The notes under the pieces were generated by a model. The model searched no databases. It was not told the DNA's origin and was given only the letters and a program-made list of their open reading frames with translations. A stretch of DNA of 64,000 bases from Sipunculus nudus (lineage: Eukaryota > Annelida > Sipuncula > Golfingiida > Sipunculidae): positions 46,635,327 through 46,699,326 of the forward strand of contig CM049308.1 in the NCBI GenBank assembly GCA_026874595.1. The letters run 5' to 3'. The stretch's first letter is position 1. Every line of letters begins with the position of its first letter. Positions 1 to 12,041 of the stretch are shown in pieces. The position numbers were made by a program, and so were the translations under genes.

Positions 1-223
1 GGTATGTTTGAACACCCCAGAAATAATGCAAAATACACCAAAGTGCCAGATTCCTCATGAAAGGCTGGTTGGATTGTCATCAAATTTGTTGTGCTTATGG
101 GTCTTGATGAAATTGAGCTAATATGCATGAACAATGATGCCACCTATCTTATTAAGTTGTCTGTGCAAGGACATATTATCAAGATGTCAGTTGGCTGAGT
201 GTCATGACCCATTTGTCACTTGT
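1..223 (+). repeat. Family C2 element, 3' part
   Basis: The stretch matches 552-774 closely, starting GGTATGTTTGAACACCCC and ending with the family tail GGCTGAGTGTCATGACCC followed by a CACTTGTT-like end. The 5' part lies outside the window. This is a dispersed non-coding repeat of the TTTAGCTCAG group. Confidence 0.6.
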
Positions 224-774
224 TTTTCTCTATTTAAAAGACCTTCAAAGATGCGGTCGTACCTTAACAGGCTCAAATTGTAACCATTTGTCCTAGAATC
301 TTCAAACTTGACATCCAGGGAGATCTGTGAAAAGTCTCCTTGGAAACGGATATAAGGTCTCTGTTACCCATATTTTCTGAGCTATGGGGCTTATAAGCAC
401 CCCTCAGAATAACTGAAAATTTGATACCAAAGTAGGGCACAAATCATAACCATGGGGCCCAGAATCTTCTAACTTGACCTGAGAGTTCCTCAAAATTTCA
501 CCCCAGAAACCTGAAATGGAGTCACAGTGACCTATATTCTCAGAGTTTTGGGGTATGTTTGAACACCCCAAAAAAAATGCATAATACACACAAATTGCCA
601 GATTCCTCATGAAAGGCTGGTGGATTGTCGTCAAATTTGTTGTGCTTATGGGTCTTGATGAAATTGATCTCATATGCATGAACAATGATGCCACCTCTCA
701 AAATTATTTGTCTGTGCAAGGACATATTATCAACATGTCAATCGGCTGAGTGTCATGATCCATGGGTCACTTGT
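224..774 (+). repeat. Family C2 element, tandem second copy lacking its head
   Basis: The 3' half repeats 1-223 at an offset of 551 bases. The 5' half (AACAGGCTCAAATTGTAACC, then CCTTGGAAAC, then GAGCTATGGGGCTT) matches the interior of the C2 copies at 28766-29044 and 33156-33410. The 5' hairpin and the GTCCGTC run are missing. The copy ends at the tail CATGGGTCACTTGTT, where the next element begins. Confidence 0.6.
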
Positions 775-1500
775 TAGCTCAGCTGACTATAAGTCATCTG
801 AGCTATAGTAGTGGTCCTTTGTCTGTCGTCTGTCCGGCAGTCCGTCCGGCTGGCTGGCCGTCCGCTAACAGGGCACATTTTGAAACTGTTGGACCTACGA
901 ATCCAAAAATTTGCATACTATTGTCCCAGAAATCTCCTACCATACCAAAAATTGGATCACTAGGACTTCGTTCCTTCGCAATATTAAGGAAAAACCTCCA
1001 TTTTTTATAAAAAAAAAGCCATTGTTACACTTCAAGGCTGCCTAATTTTAAAACCACTGATCTGTTATTGATCTTATTTAGTATTCATATTCTTCCATAA
1101 ATTTTCTATGAACATACCAAAAATTGGATCAGTATTGCTTATTGTTTTGAAGTTATGGGCCCAAATATAATGCAATTTTTAAAAAAATCTTAAATATATT
1201 TACCCAATTACCATGAGAATTGCTAAAGGAGGAGACTTTTTTTCAGGAATATAACTTTATTTAATAAAGATTCTATTGTTTATCCAAAATTAGATCTGAA
1301 TTTTGCAAATTTTTCAATTTATTTGCATAAATAAAAAATTAATCCCTAAATTTTGTCCAACTTTGGCAACAGCACATTTTTTCCCTGTAAGCACTATATA
1401 CCAGCATATATTCATAAGGATTTAGTCTTTTAAAATCTGAAATTTCAAAGGAATTGGTTGAAAAGTGTAGCTTTTATTCAAGTCTTCATACACCATGTTG
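775..1500 (+). repeat. Family C element, 5' half
   Basis: It starts TTAGCTCAGCTGAC with the inverted partner GTCATCTGAGCT a few bases on, followed by a GTCTGTCGTCTGTCC run. The body matches 17762-18456 and 18457-19186. The copy is cut off by the LTR-like repeat at 1501. Confidence 0.65.
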
Positions 1501-2259
1501 TGACAGAGGTGTTATAACCAGTTCCTTCCTTGTTGGTAAATGTTAGAAAGTAGTGTACCTGAGATTTTTGTAATTTTGAATCTGACTCGAAATGGTTAAT
1601 TACCTGTAGGTATGATTAGCAATTCAATGAAGGCCAAAGCATGTTCAAGGAGGATGACACTTAGGTTAGACCTAATTAGCAGTTAAGTAAAGGCAGTGGA
1701 TCTTAAAAAGAAAATCACACCTTTGTATGTGGTGCCAGTCAGACTAAGAGATGTTCACACTTATGCTATTGGAGTTAATCAAAGCATTCTAGTTGATTAG
1801 TTATCAAAGAAATAATAACCAGTTCAATATGTTTATAAGGATTGGAAATCGGGTGATAGGGGCAGAGAGAGGTAGGAGACAGAGGTGTGCACCCTTTGCA
1901 TCTCTGTCCACTCTTGTAGGACATGGCGGACATGTTTCACACTAAGATGTAACTGGCTGCAACCTTGGAATAAAATTTAAGTAAGTTATTGACTTCCATC
2001 TCAACTTATAACAGCAGAAGTAATGACCTTTGATGTGATCCAAGAGCTGCCTCCTTTGATTGTTATGTTCTGTTAAGTATCTGTGAATTTGTGATGTTCA
2101 GCCAGAATGTGAGCCAAAATGTCAACAGGGACCAGTACCTGTATTGTTCAACTGTGAAGCTGTAGTGTTATGTTCAACAGAATAAATTATGTGTTAAGTT
2201 TGAAGGACTTACTCTTAGACGTCACCAAGATAATATAACAACAAATTAGCCATGTGACA
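1501..2259 (+). mobile_element. LTR-like repeat (family D), plus-strand copy
   Basis: This 759-base repeat starts TGACAGAGGTGTTATAACC and ends GTGACA, giving TG...CA termini. It matches, in reverse orientation, the interrupted copy at 11355-14859, whose net length is about 751 bases. Inside are a TATA-like TTTATAAGG near 1834 and AATAAA near 1970 and 2180, which would suit the U3/R/U5 layout of a long terminal repeat. I saw no clear target duplication, primer-binding site or retroelement protein next to it, so solo LTR is an inference. An unrelated DNA repeat is possible. Confidence 0.5.
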
Positions 2260-4421
2260 TATGGTGGACAACAGTGGTTTAGCATTCTTGCTCAAGATGC
2301 TAAGGTCCCGGATCCTATAAACTAGCCAAGTAAGCTCTACCAAGATAATTCCCAAGTGAACCACAACATTTGCCAGAAGATGGATGGGCATCCTGAGAAA
2401 ACCCAATGGTCAAGCAGAGGAACCAAAAAGAAGAAAGATAATCCTCAAATACTTGTATTTTCATAGTTTCTGGACACTAAGTAACTCAAATGGACTTTGT
2501 TTTAAACCGGGCTGGCGAAAAAATTTCCAAGAAGGCGTAAAAAAGTTGGAAGTATGGAAGACTCATCTAAATTATTTATTTAATAGACATATTGTTCTTA
2601 ATCCGGATTCCGGAGTGAAAAGAATGGGCCCGGCTGACTGACCGGGATTTTCACAGGACCCTATGTAATGCATGAACATTATATTTTTAACGTGTTTATA
2701 AAGTGGGACCAGTTGTTAAAGGGGACCCTATAGTGAAAATATTGTCCAATAAAAAGTTTGTAACTGAAAATAAGGAAGACTTTCTTTTTTGAAATAACTT
2801 GTACATGTTTTGAATCAGGTAGGTCTGTGGGGCCCGGGCCATCAAGGAGTTGTATTGGGCCCGGGGACTATGTATATTTCATTTGTTTGTCTGTTTACAT
2901 GGTTTCAATAAGGAGGATGTGAGGTGGCCTTGGGAGGCCAAAGGATTTATCAGTCTAAAAATTACTTTAAATAACAATTTTTTTTGGCTTGTGTGTATCT
3001 TTTTGTATGACTTTAATCATGCGGGACCGTTCAAAGGGGCCATAGTTTTCTGGGGAAGTTGGACTTAAATACATAAAAAATGGAAAATGTTTAATTTGTT
3101 TTAAGTGTCATTCTGCTTTTAATCCAGACTGATCGCTGCGAGGTTTGGGGGAGGGGAGAGTGTCAAAGGGGGCCCGGCCTGGTGAAAGTGTCTTAGTTAA
3201 GGCCCAAATATGCCTATGGGGAGACTTATATTTGAGATATATGTTTGAACAGCTTCTACAGAAAGGTCTTTCAGCAAATTGAACCTGATCAAGAATTTTT
3301 TAAGGACGACAATGGCACAAGGTCGTCTTGCTGATTTGCCAGATTGAGTTGAAACTTGCCTGATCAATTGATTTCGATCTTGTCATCAGAAACTTTTCAC
3401 AAAGAAAGGCAAGGAAAGCCCATTTTTAGCACAGCTGACGGTCAGCAATGCCAAGAATGGGCCTCCGTATAACAGCATACATATCATAATCGTCATTCCT
3501 TGATGCTTTGACTAATGAGCTCTCCTTGAAAATCTAAATTATATGTTAGCTATATTGTTAACTATGAGTTATTACACGTTTACTATTATTGGTCCAATCT
3601 GAGTAAAACAATATTCACAATCAGCAGTGATAATTTCTCTTTCATTGGCCATGCAATTAATGTATTCATTATAATTGTGTGCCTTTTTAATACCAATGTA
3701 AGCCAATGTTGTCATCTGAATTCAGTTGCTTTGATTAAAATGTTTATGTAAACTCCTAAACTGCCATTGACGTTTCTGAGTAAAAACACATTCACAGGCG
3801 CCTGTGGTTTGGTTATTGTCTGCATGAAGTGTTTATTTAAAAGAAAGTACACTTCTTGTCAGCCTGTCACCAAACAAAATATGAAAACGATTCCTAATAC
3901 CCATTATACAGAATTTATTCATATATGACCGGGAACTTTTCCCGAAAAAAATTGCTAAAATTTACCACAGGTGGCTGCACCAAGGGTCCCATGATATCTG
4001 TATGGACAGTTTAATCGGCTAGGTTATACCGTATGTGGCCTCGACTACATTTTATGTTTCTATTTCTGTAAAGCTATGATACATATTGAAATTTATATCC
4101 ACATTCCCATTAACTCTATATCCCCATCACCATGCAACATTTGGATAATCAAACTGCTCTGTTATTTAGATCCTTAGGCTCTTTTGGACTTTTTGTATTT
4201 CTTTTCTATTTTCTTATGCGGTGCTTTCAATCAAATGTCCTCAGTTACGTGTCACAAATAAGGCAACTTGTGTTAATCAGCTGCACAATAGGCAATTGAC
4301 CTATTGGTCACCTATAATTAATTTTAATATGTGCCACGCATATTTTTAAATTTGATTTTCTTGGGTTTTTAATGACGTGTATTCCTAATTAAACTCTTTT
4401 CATAGTTTTTCAATATATATA

Positions 4422-4452
<31 letters not shown>

Positions 4453-4921
4453 AAATAATAATAATAATAGTGCTTTGAGGGGGCAGGGTCGCAGGGGCCC
4501 GGCAACGTTTTTGTTCCGCCTTAAAAGAATCCTCTCGGAGACCCTGTGTACATGAAAAATGAAACAGAATGTAAAAGAATCATAAATGTATATATTGAAT
4601 TTATTATGGATACAATGAAAATTATTGAAGTTTTATGTTCATAATTTTTTAGTGCAATTGTTACACTGTGTTCATCTATGATTAATAAGCTAAGTAGTGA
4701 TGTCCATCTCAATTCATACTCACTGCAATTGCATCAAAGGTAGCTACATATTTCAGGTGGTTACTAGCACTCGTGTTTCAACCAAATTCTATATGTACAC
4801 TTAATCAGATCTAAAATTTTCAGTAACACACCTGTGAGTGTATGCCAACCTGTCATGACCTCCATTTTCCATTTGTATTCATTTATCATTTCATTGAAAG
4901 GAACATCATATGTATCCACAT
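2260..4921. other. Largely unassigned AT-rich intergenic or intronic DNA
   Basis: I recognise no gene here. It is notable only for five GGGCCCGG blocks (2626, 2830, 2857, 3170, 4495) in otherwise AT-rich sequence and for one microsatellite (4412-4470). Short open frames are present but show no recognisable domain, and several are open in more than one frame. Confidence 0.4.
4412..4470. repeat. (AT)n followed by (TAA)n microsatellite
   Basis: An uninterrupted AT dinucleotide run passes directly into TAA triplets, with one AAAAATAA imperfection. Confidence 0.95.
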
Positions 4922-4986
4922 CTTGCAAAACAGCTGAGACATGTATGAAGTGTCTCTTGTAAGCTTAGTTTTGCTGATTAAGATGT
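4922..4986 (+). repeat. Short direct repeat, copy 1
   Basis: The segment CTTGCAAAACAGCTGAGACA through GCTGATTAAGATG recurs at 6471-6530 with small changes. The two copies lie just outside the two ends of the family A element at 5001-6342. They are probably fragments of another dispersed repeat rather than a target duplication, because both are about 65 bases long and imperfect. Confidence 0.6.
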
Positions 4987-5000
4987 TGTAACAAATTAAT

Positions 5001-6342
5001 TGTATCCCCAGGCAAAGTCCGGATACTACGGTTTCACGACGGTCCCGCCGCTGCCGCAGAAAAACATTGTGAGCGGGATAACTCAAAAAATGTTTTACTG
5101 ATCGTTTTCAAACTTTACATTTGTATAGATATAGGTAAGGGGACGAAGCCTATTTAAAATGGGGTCATGACCTATGCTTGGAGAGTGACCTTGACCTTGA
5201 ATAGGTCCATTTTTGCTGAAAATAACACAAATTCTGAAATATCTCAAGTAAGCTTGCATGGACTGGTCCAAAAATCAAGGTGACTGAAGATCCTTGATAG
5301 CCTTGTGATACACCGGAAACTGGTGGCGCCACCTATTATCCTTATCTTGTTTTTACGCCTTTTACTACCCCCATAATTGCCACTTGACAGTACTGTCAGC
5401 ATTATAAGTCAAAAACTAATGGACAGATTACTTTCATATTATGCACATGTAGAGAGATGGGTTATGGGATGAGGTCTTTTTACATTTGGGTCATGACCTT
5501 TACCATGAGAGTGGCCTTGAACTTTAATGTGTCCATATTTGGTGAAAATCACACACCTCTTATGATATCTTCAGTGTTGATAGCCATATGGATTTCAAAT
5601 GTGACAGATGTATGGCCCACCACTGAAGTAAGAACCCTATAGGTTCTAGGGTCATGAGGTCAAAGGTCAAGGTCACTGGACTCGCATCTTAAAAGATACT
5701 GTGGATTAATTTTAAGCCAAACTTTCATCCCAGGTCTTCCATCTTAAATATATCGCTCACTTGCCAATAGTGGATGATCCATATCAATTTTGGGGTCACA
5801 AGGTCAAAGGTCAAGGGCACAGGAGCTATCTGTCAAAAAATTAGTTTCTGGATGATAACTCCTGCTTTTATTGATGTATGGATTTCAAACTTGACTTGTA
5901 TATGTCCCATTGGAAAAGCAGGACCCGAATTGATTTTGGGATCATGAGGTCACAGGACACATCTTTAAAAAGATGTGGATGCATTTTCAGCCAAACATTT
6001 CATCTCAGATCTTTCATCTTGCACATATAGTTCACCTGCCAAGAGAGGAAGAACCCTATCAATTTTGAGGTCACAAGGTCAAAGGTGAAGGTCACAGGAG
6101 CCATCTGTCCAAAAATTAGTTTCTGGATGATAATTCCTGCTTTTGTAGCCTTGTGATGTGCCAAAAGGTCAAGGTCACAGGACCAACATCTTCAAAAAGT
6201 TTGTGGAATGATAGATGGAAGAAACAATAAATGCTTGCCAAGTGTCAGTATATGCTGCTAAAAATGGGGGCCTATTCTTAAGGGGGGGGGTGTACTATGT
6301 TTGGGGATACTCTGGCACCTGCGGTGCCAAGAAATGTCTAGT
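5001..6342 (+). mobile_element. Family A element, complete, Helentron-like
   Basis: The 5' end TGTATCCCCAG forms a hairpin with the nearby CGGATAC and is followed by GCCGCTGCCGC. The middle holds diverged tandem units with AGGTCAAAGGTCAAGGTCA cassettes (near 5657, 5800 and 6070) and one GGTGGCGCCACC palindrome (5332-5343). Near the 3' end a G-run precedes a diverged inverted copy of the stem (TTTGGGGATAC). Then come a perfect hairpin GGCACC-TGC-GGTGCC (6314-6328) and the end AAGAAATGTCTAG|T. I see no transposase or helicase frame, so it is non-autonomous. Confidence 0.7.
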
Positions 6343-6470
6343 TTTTCAGTGGTAAATGTTTGAAGTTTATATAAGGGCTATATATATTGCATCAGACCAA
6401 TGGTAAAAATGATGTATCTTAAGAAATTAACAATGGTATGTTGTTTAAGTATAATGATATTAGTCTGTGT

Positions 6471-6530
6471 CTTACAAAACCAGCTGAGACATGAAAAGTC
6501 TGGCAAGCCAGGTTCTGCTGATTAAGATAT
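6471..6530 (+). repeat. Short direct repeat, copy 2
   Basis: It matches 4922-4986 (CTTACAAAACCAGCTGAGAC to GCTGATTAAGATA). It lies downstream of the family A element. Confidence 0.55.
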
Positions 6531-6544
6531 GGGCCATTTACCCT

Positions 6545-7045
6545 AGCCCTAACCTGTTATTTAGGGTATGGTTTGTTATTGTGCGTGCGTCGTCTGTATG
6601 TTAACCATAGCTATCTCAAAAACGGCAGAAGCTAGCATCACCAAAGTTTTTGCAAATAATCAGTCATCTGAAAAACTCTATCGGATTTTATTTATTTTTT
6701 TTTCTAACTGCATTTTCATTGATTTTATAGGGAAAAAGCTAAAAAAGCTTTAAAAATCTTCATCTCCAAAATTATCCAACCAAATTGTCCAATATTTCAC
6801 AGAAATGATCCCTGGAACAATCTCTCTCAAGTTTGTTTGAATGGTTCCAGTTCGGAGATTTTTGGCAGAGTTACAGGAGGTTGAACTTAGTCATCTGTCA
6901 AAAAAAGCACACTAAAATTAAAATCTCAGAAACGGCTAGACTTATTATCACCAAATTTTATACTAATGTTTGTCTAGATGCAGAATTCCCAGATTATTGG
7001 AACTGTATCTTTCAACTGTTTGAAAAAACTTGGTTTGCATTTTAA
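6545..7045 (+). repeat. Family F interior fragment
   Basis: After a short GTGCGTGCGTCGTCTG run the text matches other F copies: CTATCTCAAAAACGGCAGAA, then GAGTTACAGGAGGTTGAACT, then CTCAGAAACGGCTAGA. The usual 5' end GCGAACCTGTG is missing. It passes directly into a family B array at the junction TCTAGATGCAGAATTCCC, which is also seen at 21690 and 52819. Confidence 0.6.
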
Positions 7046-7735
7046 GCAAATCAGGTTTATCATCAGGTCACATTAAAACTGCTACGCCCTCATTTTTGGT
7101 TGACCTCTGACTTTTCCTGGCTGCCCAGCGTCCATTTGAGTGTCTCCTTCCACACATTAACCCACATCTTGGGAACCGTTTGATCAGGCTAAAAATTTTG
7201 CACAAATGTAGCCCTTTGATAGCTTTATAACCTACACAAAAAATGGTGGCGCCACCTGCAACCATTTTTGCACAGCCTCCATCTGATCATCTGCCTTGGG
7301 ATAAAATCACTCATATCTCAGCAGTGGTTTGACTTTTCCACCTGAAATTTTGCAAGTTTAAACATCCTTGACAGCTTTCTCTATTTTATGAGAAGTGGCG
7401 CCACCTACATTCACGTTTACTCTGCAGACATCCATGCTCATATCTCGGGAACCGTTTGACCGTTTGAGCCAAAATCTTGCATGTGTATAGATCTCACATA
7501 GCTCTTCGTCATAGGCAAAACTGGTGGCACCACCTGCAACCATTTATGCACAGCGTCAATCTGTTCATCTGCCTTGGGATAAAATCACTCATATCTCAGC
7601 AATGGTTTGACTTATCCACCTGAAATTTGCAGGTTTATACATCCTGGACAGATTTCTCGATTTTAGGACAGGTGGCACCACCTACATTCAGGTCTACTCT
7701 GCAGACAGTGCAGCCAGATTTAGGTCAAGAGTTCA
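7046..7735 (+). repeat. Family B tandem array
   Basis: Units of about 270-290 bases each contain a double module with GGTGGCGCCACC or near copies (perfect at 7245-7256), GTCCATCTGATCATCTGCC and ATAAAATCACTCATATCTC. Both family B termini are missing, so this is an array fragment. Confidence 0.7.
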
Positions 7736-8290
7736 ATCAGTGCAGCCAAGCAAAAGGCAGGTGATCACCTCATGGGTTACGTGATCACCTCATGGGTGAC
7801 ATGTGAACACTTCATGGGCACCATGTGATCACCTCATGGGTGTCATGCCTATGAGCTTATGCAATGGTGTGGCTACTATTTCAGACTTGGCAACAGGCTA
7901 GAGGTCAGTCTCGATCTATTTATAGCTTTGGCAGACTGCCAACTGTATCAGATTAAGCAACAGGTCAAGAGTTCACTCAGTGAAGCCATGTATGGGTCAG
8001 CAGTTCACTCAGTGCAGTAGCTGCATTCTATTTATAGTGTTAGCAGACTGCTCACTGCATCAGATTTGGCACCAAAGTTCAGCCTTGATCTATTTATAGC
8101 TTTGCAGACTGCCAACTGTGTCAGATTATGCAACAGGTCAAGAGTTCACTCAGTCTAGCCAGGTGCAGGTCATGAGTTCACTAAGTGCAGTAGCCTGAGC
8201 CAGCAAATTTGTCACAGTTCACTCGGGGCAACTGCCTTTCTCACCTAAGCCTGGTCAGCCCCATGCATCAGACTCAAGGTAATTTTGATG
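7736..8290 (+). repeat. Family H satellite: TTCACTCAGTGCAGCCA units
   Basis: Degenerate tandem units contain GGTCAAGAGTTCACTCAGTG and CTATTTATAGCTTTGGCAGA. A short sub-array at about 7755-7850 repeats GTGATCACCTCATGGG-like units of roughly 25 bases. The same block recurs at 28020-28440, 55560-55760 and 63700-64000, usually at the ends of F copies. Confidence 0.65.
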
Positions 8291-8496
8291 TATTGGCCCG
8301 ATATTTTAACCTGTCTATGTGTCTTTGATGACTTTCTCATTGACAAGACAGGTGTCGCCACCTACAATGACTTTTGCACAGTGTATGTGCCTGCTTATTT
8401 CTACATAGGAATTTGATATAACAGCCTGAAATTGGGTATATATATACATATCGAATAGCTTTGCGTATACAAGACTGGTGGTGCCAGCTACAATCA
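8291..8496 (+). repeat. Diverged B/H-type unit block
   Basis: The text TGATGTATTGGCCCGATATT, then GACAGGTGTCGCCACCTACA, then a TATACATATCGAATAGCTTT stretch, recurs at 28455-28760 and 55775-56240. It ends exactly where a family C head begins (ACAATCAT|TTAGCTCAG). Confidence 0.6.
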
Positions 8497-9237
8497 TTAG
8501 CTCAGCTGAATATAAGTCATCTGAGCTATAGTCGTGGTCCATTGTCCGTCATCTGTCCGACAGTCCGGATGTCCGTCCGTAAGACTGGCACATTTCAACA
8601 CCATTGGACCTATGAATCTGAAATTCTTATACAGTTAGATGACCCAAAATCTCCTACCATGCGGAAAATTGGGTCAACAGGACCTCAATTTTTCATTAGA
8701 AATCTGTTTTCACACTTCAGGACTCCCTAATATCAAAACCACTCATCTGGTTTTCTTCATATTTACCATAAATATTCCTCTATATAGTTCCTATGTACAT
8801 GCCAGAAATTAAGTCAGTATTATTTAATTTTAAAAAGACTATGTCAGATTGTGCAACAGGTCAACAGTTCACTCTGTGCAGCCAGGTACAGGTCAAAAGT
8901 TCACTCAGTCTAACCATATTATCAACATGTCAGTCGGCTGAGCGTCATGACCCATGGGACACTTGTTAAGTTATGGGCTGAACATTATTCACTTTGTAAA
9001 AAATTAGGAAATATATTTACTCACTTAACATGAGACTTGCTGAAGCAAGAGACTTTTTCAGGGTTCTAACTTAATTTAATCAAGATTCAATTGTAAATGA
9101 AAATGAGATCTTAATTTTGAAATTTTTTTAAGTTATTAGTATAAATATAAAATCAATACTTTGCCTAAATTTGATAATGGTACATTTTTCCTGTAACTGC
9201 TGTCTGGGTCAGGCTGGGTCAGGCAGTAATTACCAGA

Positions 9238-9440
9238 GAGCCTTTCTCTCCCTTTCTCTCTCCCCAACAGGCAGCCTGGCTTTCTCATTCTCTCTCTTTC
9301 TCTCTCTTTCTCTCCATGACAGTCTAGCTCTCTCTCTCCCCTGCTTTTTCTTTCTCTTTTTATATCTCAATCTCTCTCTATCTCTCTATCTTTATCTCTC
9401 TCTCTTTCTCTTACCCCAGTGACTCCCTCTCTCTCTCCAT
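9238..9440 (+). repeat. TC-rich low-complexity tract
   Basis: About 200 bases are almost entirely C and T, with many CTCTCT and TTTCTC runs. The Leu/Ser-rich open frame across it is a by-product of composition. Confidence 0.85.
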
Positions 9441-9620
9441 CCCATTCTGTATACAGGTACTATAAACCAGATTAATTAGCTATAAATGTTGAAGCAATTT
9501 AGAAATGTGAATCAGCTGAAATATTCACAATCACATACATGTATATATGTTATACTGTAAATGCATAGTAACATTTTTAAACCTGGAAAAAAATGTTGTA
9601 ATGAAAAAAAAGGAATTAAT

Positions 9621-10560
9621 TGTATCCCCAGACATAGTCGGGGGATACTAAGTTTTCATACCGGTCCCGCCGCCGCCGCATATAAATCTTGTTGGCGCAT
9701 TAACTCAAAAAATATTTCACTGATCTTTACCAAACTTGGTATATGTATAGATATGAGTGAGAGGACAACGCCTATTTAAAATGAGGTCATGACCTTGACT
9801 AGGAGAATGTCCTTGACCTTGAATAGGTCCAATTTTGGGGAAAATCACACAAATTCTTAAATATCTCAAGAAATCTTGCATGGATTGATCCCAAAATCAA
9901 GTTGATGGAAGATCATGGATAGGGTTGTCATGTTCCAGAAACTGGTGGCACCACCCGTTATTCTTTACTTGTTTTCTTGCCGTTACCCCCAAAATTGCTA
10001 CTTGACAGTACTGTGAGCATATTAAGTCAAAAACTAATGGACAGATTTCTTTTATATTATGAATATACATAGATATGGGTTATGGGATGATGTATATTTA
10101 AATTGGGGTCACGACCTTTCCTATGAGAGTGGCCTTGACCTTGAATATTGCCATATATGGTGAAAATCACACAAAATCATTAATATCTCAATAAGGGATG
10201 CATGGATTGGTCCAAAAATCAACTTGACCAAAGATCTTTGATAGTAATGTCATGTACTGGAAACAGGTGGCGCCACCTGTTATTCTTTTACTTGTTTTCA
10301 TGCCGTTTAATACCCCATCATTGCCACTTAACAGTACTGTGAGCATTATAAGTCAAAAACTAATGGACAGATTTCTTTCATATTATGCATATACATAGAC
10401 ATGGGTTATGGGATGATGTATATTGAAATTGGGGTCATGACCTTTTCCATGAGAGTGACCTTTTCTATTGGTGTGGTCTGATATTAATTGTTGCTGAAGA
10501 TGGGGGGCCTATTCTTAAAGGGGGGGGGGGGGATTAATTGTCTGGGGATACTATGGTACC
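9621..10560 (+). mobile_element. Family A element, 3' end truncated
   Basis: It starts TGTATCCCCAGACATAGTCG with an 8-bp hairpin stem (GTATCCCC/GGGGATAC) and GCCGCCGCCGC. It has palindromes at about 9944 (one mismatch) and 10266-10277, then a G-run and the inverted stem TGTCTGGGGATAC. The terminal GGTGCC-AAGAAATGTCTAG part is missing. It is nested in the C element at 8497-11200. Confidence 0.7.
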
Positions 10561-11200
10561 TTGTTAATTTTTTCTGGCTCAGTAGAATGGGAAAAAATTA
10601 TTTGCTTTGTTTCTCCATGTGTCTGCCTGTTTTGAATATTTAATGATTATGAATAAATTTTTTTTCTTATAAACACTGTTGAATTTAATTTCATATCCTG
10701 TATGTTTATGCAAGGGTGTTATAACTCCCACCATCCCTTTCTTCACCCAACTGAGTCCTTGTTCCTTGGCACTGTGAACAGTAGTTCTATTGCTGTAGCA
10801 TAAAATTTAATAATTAAAGAAAATATCTGCAGAGAGACAGAGGTGTTGTATCTCCAATCATAACCCTCCCCCCCCCTTCCCATCAAGTCATTCCACCTGT
10901 GGACAGGGGACATTATGGCAACTGTATACATATCATTAAATTGAAAAAAAGGTTTATTAAATAAATTGGATCTCATTAAACAAATATGTAAATATGTAAT
11001 TTGTTGAACTGTCAACAGCTTATCAAAAAGGTAACTAATGGAAATGCATGGTCATATCTCAAAATATTATTTGCAACAATTTCTTCAATCATATCAACCA
11101 ACCATGGCCTAGGTTACCTCTTTCTCTCAGTCTTTATCTACATTTCTTAGTATTTTAGATTTTAACCTTCCAGGTGTTTAAGTACTGTTAAATGCTCTGT

Positions 11201-11218
11201 CCCCCCCCCCCCCCCCCC
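11201..11218. repeat. Poly-C run
   Basis: Eighteen consecutive C residues, followed by a pyrimidine-rich stretch to about 11300. The 11219-11354 stretch is otherwise unassigned. Confidence 0.95.
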
Positions 11219-12041
11219 TTTCTCCTTTTCTCCCAACATCCAGTCCTCCTTGCGGCCCTCACTATTCCCTTCTCTGAACCCCATCCCAATGTCCTCCTCA
11301 TTAAACAAGAACAAGATGAATCAGATATATTCACATTTTTTTGTCCTTAGGTACTGTCACACGGCATAGTTGTTGTTATATTATCTTGGTTACTTCAAAG
11401 AATAAGTCCTTCAAACTTTAACACATAGTTTATTCTGCTGAACATAACACTACAGCTTCACAGTTGAACATTACAGATACTGGTCCATGTTGACATTTTG
11501 GCTCACATTCTGGCTGAACATCACAGATTCACAGATACTTAACAGAACATAACAATCAAAGGAGGCAGCTCTTGGATCACATCAAAGGTCATTACTTCTG
11601 CTGATGGAAGTCTATGACTTACTTAAATATTCTTGCAAGGTTGCAGCCAGTTACCTCTTAGTGTGCCACATGTCCGCCGTGTCCTACAAGGGTGGACAGA
11701 GATGCACAGGGTGCACACTTCTGTCTTCTAACTCACTCTCTCTCTCTGCCCCTTCACCCGATTTCCAATCCTTATAAACATATTGAACTGGTCATTATTT
11801 CGGTGTCCGCCCGGCTATCCGCTTCCCAGTTATCCGCTTCCCAAATATCTGCTCACCAAATATCCGCGTGCCCAGATATCCGTGTGTGAGCGTTAATGGT
11901 CGAAAACGACCCTGCACGGTTCATATATGCAACGGTCATGGAAAAAGAAGATGAAGGAAGACATCAAGAAACATTTAAATACAGGAGCTACCGGTTTTTG
12001 AAGCATTTTTTTTACTAGATCGCGACATCGCTGTCGAGGCT

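Larger units (their letters stand above)
8497..11200 (+). mobile_element. Family C element, long form, interrupted
   Basis: The head TTAGCTCAGCTGA and its inverted partner open this copy. The body matches the C copy at 18457-21547, including ACTGTATACATATCAT near 10920 and CAACCATGGCCTAGGTTACC near 11100. A nested C2-tail/H fragment sits at about 8845-8970 and a family A element at 9621-10560. The 3' end is lost before the C-run at 11201. No coding capacity is visible. Confidence 0.6.

Noticed and set aside
2270-2325. tRNA-like text (TTTAGCATTCTTGCTCAAGA, then GGTCCCGGATCC)
   Set aside because: Box B is a weak match and no acceptor-stem pairing is visible, so I do not call a tRNA or SINE.
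3276-3322. Exon-like QIEPDQEFFKDDNGT after TCTTTCAG
   Set aside because: The donor (GTCGTC) is poor, two frames are open, and there is no supporting neighbour.
7755-7850. CRISPR-like short direct repeats (GTGATCACCTCATGGG)
   Set aside because: Units are contiguous with no unique spacers, and the window is eukaryotic.
9171-9422. Leu/Ser-rich frame
   Set aside because: It is a translation of the TC-rich low-complexity tract.
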